From assembly GCA_940671915.1 (NCBI GenBank), contig CALNVZ010003434.1, positions 23,751,506-23,815,505 on the forward strand: a stretch of 64,000 bases of DNA. The letters run 5' to 3'. How positions within the stretch are numbered: the first letter of the stretch is position 1; each line of letters opens with the position of its first letter. This document shows, in pieces, positions 14,401 through 26,400 of this stretch. The DNA comes from Paracentrotus lividus. Lineage: Eukaryota; Echinodermata; Echinoidea; Camarodonta; Echinidae. A model generated the notes under the pieces. It made no database searches. It was not told where the DNA came from and saw nothing but the letters and a program-made list of their open reading frames with translations. Both the position numbers and the translations under genes were made by a program.

Positions 14401-17400
14401 CTGTATGAGAAATGTTAAGATGTATTTTTTTTTTTTATATTACATGCAAAACCAAATCAGAAAAGTGTAAATGTCTGTTTTTATTGTTATATCCCATAAA
14501 CACTCTCAAAGCAATGTTTTACTGTATGAGAAATGGGAATATTATACCAGTAACGCCCGTGAAGGGGTTTGTAACACCCCATTCGAACTCCCCTAATGAG
14601 GAAGGGTGGAATGTTCATTATGTTCCCACACATCCCGCCCCTGGGCCATGACATTAAACTGTCTTGAATATGAACACAAATATTTGACCTTGGTCGAGTT
14701 TCGTTACAAAGCTATGCCTGTGGACACACTTAACATTATAAAGGCTCCTCATTCAGCCGAACTGACGTCATATAATTATCATCCAACGCAAACACATCAA
14801 CCCCTTCCTTCCTTTCAATTTATACGGATTCTTGAATGCTTGTGAAAAGAAATATTTATTTGTTTTGTTTTGTTTTTGTTTTGTTTTTTTTATTTCACTA
14901 ACATTATAAAATCCTATTACATTTTGTTTAAATATTTCAGGCACAATATACGACAGGAATTCCCAATTATGTTGTCGAATCATTGTATTTCGTTCATGTT
15001 AGTGTATAGTTTTTGGAGAAGGAAAAATTCAATTTGGATTCAGTTAGATAATATAAAAGATTGAATCTTATATAACTATGATTATATTACTTAAAATTTC
15101 GTTTTCGTGTCTTTATTTCACAATATACAGTTGTGCTCATAAGTATTCATACCCCTGTCATTTTTCAAGTTTTTTGAGTAGTTTTGTTTTCTGGATGTGT
15201 TTCGTCAAACTTTCTAGTGATTATTATGCTACAACAACTGAACAATAAGGAAATGTGAAATTTTGACAAATTTGGTCTTCCAGGGGTAGGCCTATTTTAT
15301 GGAAAACACCATGAGCATAAGTGTGATCCATCACATCAAAATCAGACACAAGTCGCCAGAAAAGAGTCAAAGATCCCAACAAAACAATCCATTTTCAAAG
15401 GCTTTCCCTAATCATTTCTATTCATCTTTTTTACAGATCATACAAGAAACATTGAAAATTCAGAAAATCAAGAAATATTTCAACCCCCCCCCCCCCCCAA
15501 GTAAGACAGTTTTGATAATTTTGCCGATTTCCTCGACACTGTGCTTTAATTTGCTTGGCGACTTGTGTCTGATTTCGATGTGATGCATCACAAGTATTCA
15601 TACCGTAAGGGTACTCAGTCCTATTTATTGCATAATAATCTCGATTGTAAAGGGGTTTTTTCTCTCAATAACCACCTGAAATAGTTCTTGCAAGTGTCCA
15701 GAGCCTTTCACCAGGCCTTCTGTGGGGTTTGTCCCAGGAGTCCTGTGTAAAATCTCCAGGCTGACTCAGGTTGCATGGTCTTCGAGCCATCATGAGAGTC
15801 TGCAGCTCCACAGACACATTTCTTCGAGATTTTTTTCAGGACTTTAGATTTTTTTTTTTTTTTAAACTTCGGAACATTAATATTAATGTTACTGAAATAC
15901 AACCATGACACTGTCCACACTTTCCGGTCACTTATGCAGCACTTCAAAGCTCCGTTAAGGGTTATGTGAAACACTCGGGAAAGCCTCAATGGGCATGACT
16001 AGAAGTTCAAGATGTCTTCTTGAAGTACTAAATAAGCCTCCCTTGAGGCCCTTAACTACCCACAATGTATAACCTAGATCGGTATGAAAACCGCTGACCA
16101 ACCAGAGATGAAGGTATCGCAAAGCAAATACTTTATAGAGCAGATCTGTACAGAAACTGCCTCATAAAGACCCAAGACTTGCAGTCAGACCCACCGGGGG
16201 GGGGGGGCAGTTCGTGAGCTCTGTTAAACCAAGATTGTAACTTTCGGGTCATGGTTTTATGAGTTGATTAGAATAAATAAGATATGACTAAGGACAAATA
16301 TGGACTTTTTGCAATCTGGCAAAATAAAGTCAAAGTCTTTATTTAAACTTAAAGAACATTGTCCTGATTATAGCACATGATATTCCTACGTAGCCATTGT
16401 GGGTTTTCTTCTTTGCTGGTACCACTGGAAATCTTTTAAGAATAAGAGACATCCTGATAAAGGCGATTTCATTAAGATACTGGATGAAAACATGCAGAAT
16501 TATTCCTATAAAGGTTGATTTGGACAGCATTGGACATACCAAAACAACAATGTTCCAATGCATGAGGCCATTTTAGTCAAGAACTGTATCAAGGATAATC
16601 GTAATGAACGAACTGGAGTGGAAATTTTGAAAGCCTGACAAGAATCCCCCTGGAAAAGTGTCTGGGTAGGTGAAGACTCACATGATGGCTCAAAGACCCT
16701 GCAACCTGAGGCAGCCTGGAGGTTCTACAGAGGACTCAAGGGACAAATCCCACAGAAGACCTGAAGAAAGGCTGTGGACACTTGCAAGAGCTATTTCAGA
16801 TGGACATTTCTAGAAGAAAAAGAAAACTTCCAATAGTGGTTAATAAGTAATAAAGTGGACCGAGTACCCATAGGGTATGAATATTATATACTTATGAACA
16901 TGGTATTTTCCATACATCTGTCAATAAAATACCCCTGAAATACAAATTTTGTCAAAATTTTAAATTGTCATTATTGTTCAGTTGTTTGTAGCATACTTAT
17001 TACCAGAAGATGTGAGGAAAGACATCCAGTTAGCAGCACGACTCAAAAAACTTTAAAAAATGACAGGGGTATGAATACTTATGAGCACAACTGTAAGTAT
17101 AAACCGTGGAGAGTCCAGGACCCGACATCTTTTCAGCGTAGTTTGCAGGCACAAACCCATGTTGTTCGCTTACTAGGGTCTGAAGTAAAGAACTAGATTC
17201 ACCCGTGTACTGTAGCTCCTCTCAACAATTTGACACAGACAGTGAGTTTGGAGGCTAGTCTCCACTCTAGACTGAAATTTGTTTAAGTGTCAAATTGAGT
17301 CTGTGCTTGCAGACTATTTTCAGCGTTCACTCAGCATTCACGTGGAACACCGGAAATCAGGAAAGGAATATTACAAGATCTTTCACACATATCTCTTAGT

Positions 17401-20400
17401 GCAATGTGGACAACATGAGACTATATTTCATCAGTTTTATACCGATTCCTGTTTTGTTACCAAAATTATACATCAGGTTTAAGATAAGTTATCAACACGG
17501 AATTGCAAATAAACAACTTGGTATTTATTGAACTATTTATTCTTTCTCTTTTGTTGTTCTTACCCAATATAGTACTTTATCCCTTAAATTAAGGTTTCCA
17601 GGTTATGCGACATTGAATCTACCTGCATATCTGTTTGTCCGCTTTAAAGGCTCCCACACTCTAGTATAAATGTTTTAAGGGCTACCTTCTGGAATATTTG
17701 ACATGGATTTTGTCAGGTGTAGCATCCACTCATGCCAAAGAGTCCCGACTACTCATTGTGACCACATTCTTGACATTCTTATGTTCATGTCAGGCTACTT
17801 TCTCTTCCTGCACCTGTACATTGTCAGCTCTACTTTCAGATCACGTGACATCCATCATACGTCACCAGGAAAGGAAACAATCTACGTACGTCGAACAGAG
17901 TTTTAAGATACATGGCAGGCGCGGATCCAAGAAAATCGAATTGAATGCATTTCGCGGGCCCAATTGTCTGGGGATAAAAGAGGCTCTATTATGTTTACGC
18001 ATGGGCCCGGTACTTTCATTGTATGAAGTCGGTCTGCGTCCGCTACTGCATGGAACTGAAAAGTTATGAGAAACTTTTTATGATGTAATTTATATACACA
18101 CATGATAGTATATGATTTAGATCCCTGACATATCTACTTAGTGAAGCCGTTGTAGCCACTTCACTCTTTTCAAGGGGCCCAGTAAATATATATGTAGGTA
18201 AATAAAGCAAAGGTCCTGTTACATTACCATGCCACCCTCTCCCTCCTCAGTTAGCTGCGATTCCGCCCCTGTGTATATCAATTCCTTGTGTTCATTGTAT
18301 GTATACCTTTTAGTTGCTCAGAGGAAAGGTAGTATCAGATTTAATGGCTATTAGATATTCAATGGAACACCCTTACTCTTTCTTTATGCTATTTTCACTT
18401 ACTTCTAGTCGTGTTTCTTGCCGTTTTTTCGTGTGCAGGGAAGACGATCGATAAGCTTTGCGCAGCTGCCGTGCCTAACAAAATTTCGTTTCCTTTAGAG
18501 CGCCCCCAGGCTGTCTTGGTAGTCGCATTAAGTTGACGCTTATTGGCATTAGCACTTCATAAATTGATTTTAGCGACCTAATTGGGTGCCAAATACTAGG
18601 CTCTTTTAAGAAAATTGAAGCGATTAATGACCGTTTCACGGAAGTGTTCTGCCACGTCTACAGAATGTCGGATCATCTATCAGATTAAGTCTGAGAGCGT
18701 GCAGCGGCTAACCTGTAGTTGAAACCAGTAGCTGATACTGGATTTCGTTAGGGGCGGCCCACCGATTTTTAAGATTAAGGGCCCCTCCCCTTTAGGGTCC
18801 TTTCTTGAGGCGGCCGCACGGACCGCTTCTACCTCTCGCTTGGTTTAATTGAAGGGATAGGGTCACACTTACATGCATGAAGGGATAAGTTAAGGGTAAA
18901 GGAGTAGTGTAGGGTATAATAAAGAAAAGAAAATGATAGGGAAAAAGTTTGCTATCCGGGTGGGAATCAAACCCACGACCTGCGGATTGCTATACCAGCA
19001 TTACAGCCATTAGACCACCGGAGTATACCCTAGTGATTATGGTTCAAACTATATCATATTTCGGTATATTATTCACTTTTCTCCAAAGGTATAGAAATAC
19101 ACACATACTAATATTGTTTCATTATGTTTGTACTATTTTCATGTCTTTGTTATTCTCTTATAATATGTGAACCTATAATTATCTAGGTATTTCTAATGTG
19201 ATAAATAAATATAGAGTTCTACGGAGATCATTAAGCAGTGTCAAAATGTCACCTTATGATGTAATGTATAACAATGCAATATTTCAACAATATATTATCA
19301 CCCTGCGATTGATGTATCGTAATCAAATAATACAAGCTGTTCTTTTCTCCATTCATACTTTATTATCTTTTGTTTTGCTTAACAGAAGATGAGCGTATTG
19401 ATCTATTTCCTTTAAATGATTTTCTTCAAACCTTTGCTGACATTTTCGCTTGCATGTTTCTGTCTTTTAACAAATTCAGTTACAGGATGGACATCCCATT
19501 TAAATAGTGCACATACTTATAGAAGCCCAGTATTAGGATAACGGTCTCTTAATTCTTACGAATATTTGGTGAAATGATTTTTTGATTACACAATTATTTG
19601 TAATTTACGTCACCTCTATATTCGAAGATTTGGACAGGGATCAAAAGGGCGCCTAAAATCCTTGTAAAACTAGCTTCTAAAAACGCTTACCATAAACGCG
19701 TTGTTAAAAACAACCATAAATAAAAGAACCATTTTCAAATTTCGAGAGGAACTGGCAAGAATGTAATAGGCGAACATTATTTGCCAGAGGGTAAGAAGGA
19801 ATATTATGTTGAAAGAGATAAAATTTCCAGACGTTTGCAAATCCCTCACCTTTATGTGATGAGAGTTCATGCCGTGAATGATACTGAAAACAGAGATGGA
19901 AATCTCTTTTAGAAATTAGAAATAGGAATGGATGAATCATTATTCTAATCGAAATCTCAAGAAGATTGGCTCTACGGTTACTCGACAAGTAGCCATACTG
20001 GATTATAAGCCAGTGTAAAAACAGTAGCCAAGCACTAATCATATTTACCGCGTTAGCCGCGTACATGAGGACTGGGCAAATTCAATAATTAAAGCTAATA
20101 TAATTGACGCTCTATCATGACGTCACAGCAAATTCAAGCGAGATTATTCCGACCACCTGCACTCGTGGATTATCGATTGAAAACCTTGACCAGAGAATGT
20201 ACTCCTAAAATCTTCTATTTCCCTGGTGTCCACAATTTCACAGAAATATGGTACATCGAATAGTATATGTCTACATCAGCTGTTTTTTATTTATTTTATT
20301 TTATTCATTTCTATTTTTTTGTTGAAAACTTACCCCACCAACAAAAAAAATTGAAGAAAAAAAAAATGAAAGAAAGAAAAAGAGAAGGGATATCTGAAAT

Positions 20401-23400
20401 ATGAATAGGGGGAAGATCATTCTCAAAAAGTATATAAACAATTCGACAATTAGAACATTTTTTAAAGTATTTCATTTCTTCTCATCTACCACCATCATTT
20501 TTTCTCGCTGTGACACATGCTCTTTGTCATTCATTTTACAGTCTGCAAATAAAACTTAAGTAATACCTTTTATTTCAACGATACTAACCAAATTCAAAGT
20601 GAAACATTTATTGCTTTTTTATTTAAGAATGCTTTAAAACAATCGATTAGTTTTAATCATGCAGGTTGGGATATTTGAATAGATTTCGTTTCTCTCATAC
20701 AGTAGTTATGCTGTGGACTTTTTTTGTAAGAAGGCATCAATTGTTTATTCTCATGAAATTTCCACTTCAGTTTTCTTTTATATACAGATAACGATATGAT
20801 TCATAAAAACGTCATAATATCTGTCTGATAAAATTAAGTCATTCTTTTCTCTCTTTTTTTCTTCCTTTCTCCAGTTTGCGATATGTTTCCTAAAAACATC
20901 ACAGCCGTCTTGTCTTCCACTTCATGCGAAACTAGCCTCGCCGTACAGTCGTTAGTAGAAACATTTCAAATTCCTCACGTTGAGGTGCCACGGGAGAAAT
21001 GTGCCGTGGAGCGTCAGAATGGATTTAGTGTGAGCATACGACCAGATTACTCGCATATTAGTCGAGCTACGTTGGATTTGATGATACGACTGGGGTGGAA
21101 ACAAGTCAGTATTTTTTACGATTCAGACACAGGTAAGTCAATCCAATTTAACTTTTGTTTGATTTAATTTTCTTTTATATTTTCATGTATAAGTATCGCC
21201 GCCAAAAAACAAACAAAAACAAAGCACAAACTACAAAATTTAAAGTACAACAGGTTTTACTAAGTAATTTCTTAATAATGAATCATGAATAAGTAGCATT
21301 ATATCAATCTTCGTTTTAAAAAACGAGATGATTATAGTTTCAGTGACAATTTGATTGAAAATATGACAGTTCACAATAAAGCTCATAATAAGATTCACAT
21401 AAACATCTATTCAGCAGAATGGATAACCTCTAGGGGGGCATTTCATCAAAGGACTTGTCCGACATTTTATCCGACAAATTTGCTCTCAGCCAATCAGATG
21501 CAAGTATTTCAATAGCTTTTAACAGTTTGTCGGATAAGTGTCTGACAAGTCCTTTGATGAAATGCCCCCTGAAGTACCCAAATTCACTTGATAACGGTGA
21601 TGTGATGATAGGGGGGCATTTCATCAAAGGACTTGTCGGACATTTTATCCGACAAATTTGCTCTCAGCCAATCAGATGCAAGCATTTCAATAGCTTTTAA
21701 CAGTTTGTCGGATAAGTGTCTGACAAGTCCTTTGATGAAATACCCCCTGAAGTACCCGAATTAACATGATAACGGTGATGTGATGATGCATAAGAGAGTC
21801 GAGATGATGATAATGATGCTGAGGCTGATAGGGATAATAATCATTATGATGATAATTTCATTTATTAAAATGGCGACCGGATCTGCAATGATAAATTATC
21901 AAACGAATGTAAAATGATAATAAACTCTCTCTCATTGTTTGAATCCCTTATACCTCTCCTGCATCGTATCACATTACAGCTTACAAGAATGTTGAAGACT
22001 TATTACTTCTCTCAGCGGCACTGACTCAGACTTACCCACCACACTTCAGGTTGTTCCGTCTCAAGAAGAACCCTGCTACAGGCAAACTTGACTTCATTCA
22101 CCCCCTTCACACTGTCAAAGATTCTAAGACATTTAACATGGTGGCGTACTGTAGTACTATGAATAACATCAAGCTAATTAGACAGGTAGGTTAGTTTTTC
22201 AATGTAAAGAGGGCAATCCGTAAAACCAACACCTTCTTAACATCGTCAAATATTCCTAAAGTCTTAGCATGATCTGATGATGGCCACAATCTGTATCAAG
22301 TTCATTAGACAGGATGAAATTTTCAATCTAAACGGGGTCATCCTTAATATAGATCATGCTGGCACACCATAAATATTAGATCAAGTGATTAGAGAGGAAT
22401 AGAGTATTTCGAATGTAAATAGGGCAGTTTTTAATATCAGATATGGGGTCAGTAAGCGTAAAAAGTCTCATCATGAGTATAAAGCCTCAACGCTATTCCA
22501 TTAATGGTTCTTCATAATTTCGTTTATTAACGATACATAATGCACATTAATTCAAAGATTATGAAAAGACAGCTTAAAAGTAAACGATCGCGGATATTCC
22601 GACGTAGAGAACGCTTTTCAATGTATATTATAATTACCGTGCAAAGACAGTGGAATGGCCGAAGTTTACTATCCTAGAAGTCATAATACGTACGCACGCG
22701 GAAGGATTTAACGAAGGTGCAGCGTCGCAAACTCCACGATCGTATACCTTTAAGAGCCAAATTGGTTGAAGATAAATGCAAATGAAAGAAACTGAACATG
22801 CCTACTATTATGATTTTAGATTAAAAATAAATGTAGATGGGTATATCTGATTACATGAATCAATTTTACTTCAAACAGGCAGCCATGTTTGGAATGACCG
22901 TCGGGGAATATCATTGGATAGTTGCATCACACGTAAGTATGTGACGTCATTATTTTGATGTCTCAGATGGGTGTTCAGATGTAGCGTTCTCTCCCGCTAT
23001 GTAAAATAAAACATGAGCTAACGCAATTATAATATATTGATATCGTAATGACAGCGTCGAGTAAACTAACAAAACTAAACGTTGAGAAGTCTCATTGGAT
23101 ATTTCACTAAATCAGCATAGGCCTAGTTAGTTATATTCTTCAAAAAATATGTATTGATTATTCTTTTTTTTATAACACTAGTTTCATATAGCGTCACATT
23201 TGTCAAGCTTTATCAATTTTTGAAATGTAAAACTACACACCAACTAAGTTAGTTGGTTAGTCACGATACAATGTTAAATGGGATGCGAAAAATGAGGGTA
23301 ACAAACATTGAAACCACTCCTATCAACATTTATGTACCACTGATTATCGTCTATGTGGTGGTGATCACGTGATCATGTGATATTGTTTCCATATTAACCC

Positions 23401-26400
23401 CTACAGAGCATAGTAAATGCACCCTCGCAATTTCCAGATGACGTCATGGTTGGTTTATTCATTATTTCCTGGTTTATCCATCTTTTTTTTCAAAGTTATT
23501 TTGCTTATTTTCTTTCCTTTTTCTTTTTTATATAGCCCCGCCATCTCCACTTCCAAAGCCAGCATGCCCTGTTAACAAAATTAGCTTCTTATCGTGTTTT
23601 ATTATTTTATCAAGAATATTTTTTTACGATAATATTAGCGTTTGTATTGTGCAGTGCAGAAAGTTTCTGTTTGTGGACCGTAACAGATTCTTTATATATT
23701 TTAAGTTTGAATTCGCGTAGCTTATTCCGCTTTTGTGTGTTATAACATTTACTCAAATTTGTGCATTTACTTTTATTCTCATATCTTATTGATTTTGATG
23801 TGACAGTTTTCACCTTATAAGAATTGCGATGCGTCTAATTAAAATGTTTCCTGTGATCTGGTCTGATTGAAATATTTTTATCTAGCCTGCGTAGAGGGAG
23901 CTAAACATAGTCGTCATTATTTCTCATGATGATGATGATAGAGTTACCATAAAAGTTGAGCCTACCTCTCTTGTTGTATCTCATTCCGCAGAGACGTCTC
24001 CGCGACGGACAAAAATCATATCATAGATTTGAACATTCATATTGAGGAGACACATGAGACGTCTCCGAGACGTCTCCGCTATTAGTCTCAAACCTGTCTC
24101 AATCCTGTCTTAAACTAGACTCGAACCCATATCATAACAAGTGAGGTATCCATCAAGGAATTCGAATATGGGTCACATTTGAAAAAATTCAGAGGTTAAA
24201 TAATTTAGTCCATTAATTTTTACATCACAAGCAATGTACCATACTAAGCGTTACACACCTTGGTAACTGTCCATATAGTGTATAATCGAGGTATACGATC
24301 AGAAAATTAATATACCGTTGTACATCTTTTTAAAGCTTGGTTTAAGTTCTTTGGTCATGTTCATTAAAAGTGAAATGTCAAATTGGATATGATTTGTTTT
24401 AGTGAAAAGCATTATTGGGTGTAGGATGATGAAAATTATGAAAGTCATACCATATATGTACATAAGTCTCAGGTTAAGTTCGAATATGGCTAGATCATAC
24501 GGACGATTAAAGCTAATCTAGTGTTCTACTCATGAGATTGAATTGTGAAAGAAACTGTCTCAAAGTGATGGGAAAGGTTGACAAACAATGCATCTAAGAA
24601 TCGTTTATTGATGTGAGGTTTTGGTATCAAGAAAATTATAAGAAATTTGCCAAATTCTTCTGAGAGTAACATGCACTGCACTCAAAATTGCATGTGTGGG
24701 ACTACATATACATGTGCTCACATGTTCGGGACCCGAACATATCAGCTTTTTATGTCATATTATCACTATGAGGGCATTTGAAGAGCAATCCGTTTCAGTG
24801 GAGCTTTCTACAATAAAATTCTTCCTAAATAGCTTGAAAATAATTTGAAAGCTCACAATTATTTTTTTGACTCATGGTTCACCTTTCCCACTGCACTAGA
24901 TTCTCTTTAAATTTCTTCTACAAACTTACCAGAATAAAAAGAAAACAACATTTTTGATCTTCCCAATTCATGGTTTGGCATGCATTCTTTTTGATATTGT
25001 GAGATGCAGGCGAGACATCGTTCCCCGTTTGTCTTTTTGTTTTCTAATATTGCTTTTTATTCCTCATCCATTCTGACTTTTACTTTATAACCATTCCACT
25101 AAAATGTTGCTACCCTATGATAGTACGAGTGCTGTGGCTAAATGACTTACAAAATTTACATTATATACTGGAAAGTGTTTGATAAACCGAGGACGTATTA
25201 AATGATTTTTGATATCTGTTTGTTTGTGTATGTTTTGAATAGGAATGGAGTAATGCATTCGGTGAGCCTCTGGCAGACCGGTTCATTCGATATAACGAGG
25301 TGAGTAAAACAAAATCAAATATGATGGGTGTAATGTTTCTCGTTTTATAATACCTTTAGTTCTCCAGCATTCCATGATTATCTTCTTAGTAATAATAATA
25401 CTAATTTTATTTATAAAACGCTTTCAAACTGGTGTTTCTAAGCGCTCATACTTTCTAAGCGCTCATTGTTACAGGCGCACCGGTAGTGACCTCACCTGGG
25501 TCAAGTCTGTTAGATGAAGATTGATGTCTTGTCAAAATGTAAGTGATAAGGGATTTGAACCATTGTACCTTATAACCACTGTCCTAAAACTTTTTCTTTT
25601 GTTAGAGTAAGGGGGCCGTCACACTGAGGTCGTTCTATAACGTTCCATAACGTTCTTGCCCGTTCTTTAAAAAAATGCTGAACGGGCTTTGGTCGGGTTG
25701 GAACTTATAACTTTGGAAAATAATTTCTTGAGTACAATACTAGGCAGTTCATGAATAGTTCTCGTTACGTCAATTCCGTCTTTATCGCGTCCGCAATACG
25801 TTGTTACCCAGTTCGGACGGAGTAAACGGCTCGTTCACTCTATACCGTTCGTAGCACGTCCAAACCGTCACTAAAAGTGCCTATGCGCGGCATGATAAAA
25901 GTTAGGTACCATGTTCGTAGTACGTCCTTCTCGTTCAGAGTAAGTCCTACCCGTTTAAGGAACGTTGTCACTACGTTTAATTTTAGAACTTGAAGCCAGT
26001 ACGATTTTTTTGAACATGTTAAAAAAAATCGGAATGCTTTTCCGTTCTCTCCGTTCGGGCCCGTTCGCCAAGTTCGTAACCAGATTGTAAACGGTCTGTA
26101 CTAGATTCTAAAAGGTCTGTACTACGTTCAGTCCGTGTGTAAACAGATTGAGCCCGTTCACCAAGAACTACCTAGAACGCAGTGAGAACTAGCTCAGTGT
26201 GACGGGAATTATGACATGCCGTTCTGTTTAAAAATTGAAACGTATGTTCGAAGTACGTCCTTCTCGTTCAGAGTAAGTCCTACCCGTTTAAGGAAAGTTG
26301 TCACTACGTTTAATTTTAGAACTTGAATAATTAATATACAATGCTCGTTTGTAAGACGTCCTAGCACATCTTTAGAACGATTTAAGTACGGCAATTTCGT

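Noticed and set aside
14049-14546. CRISPR-like repeats
   Set aside because: Units are ~117 bp, mirrored, AT-rich and lie in a eukaryotic intron; they form a palindrome, not a repeat-spacer array.
15128-17093. Autonomous Tc1 transposase gene
   Set aside because: No continuous transposase frame or DDE/D pattern; the internal frames (for example 15708-15989 minus) are parts of the mirrored arms.
18952-19027. Functional tRNA-Tyr
   Set aside because: Acceptor stem mismatches and a non-T at position 33; better explained as a relic.
19704-20066. 120-codon minus-strand gene
   Set aside because: Not recognised; AT-driven Phe/Leu/Ile-rich composition.
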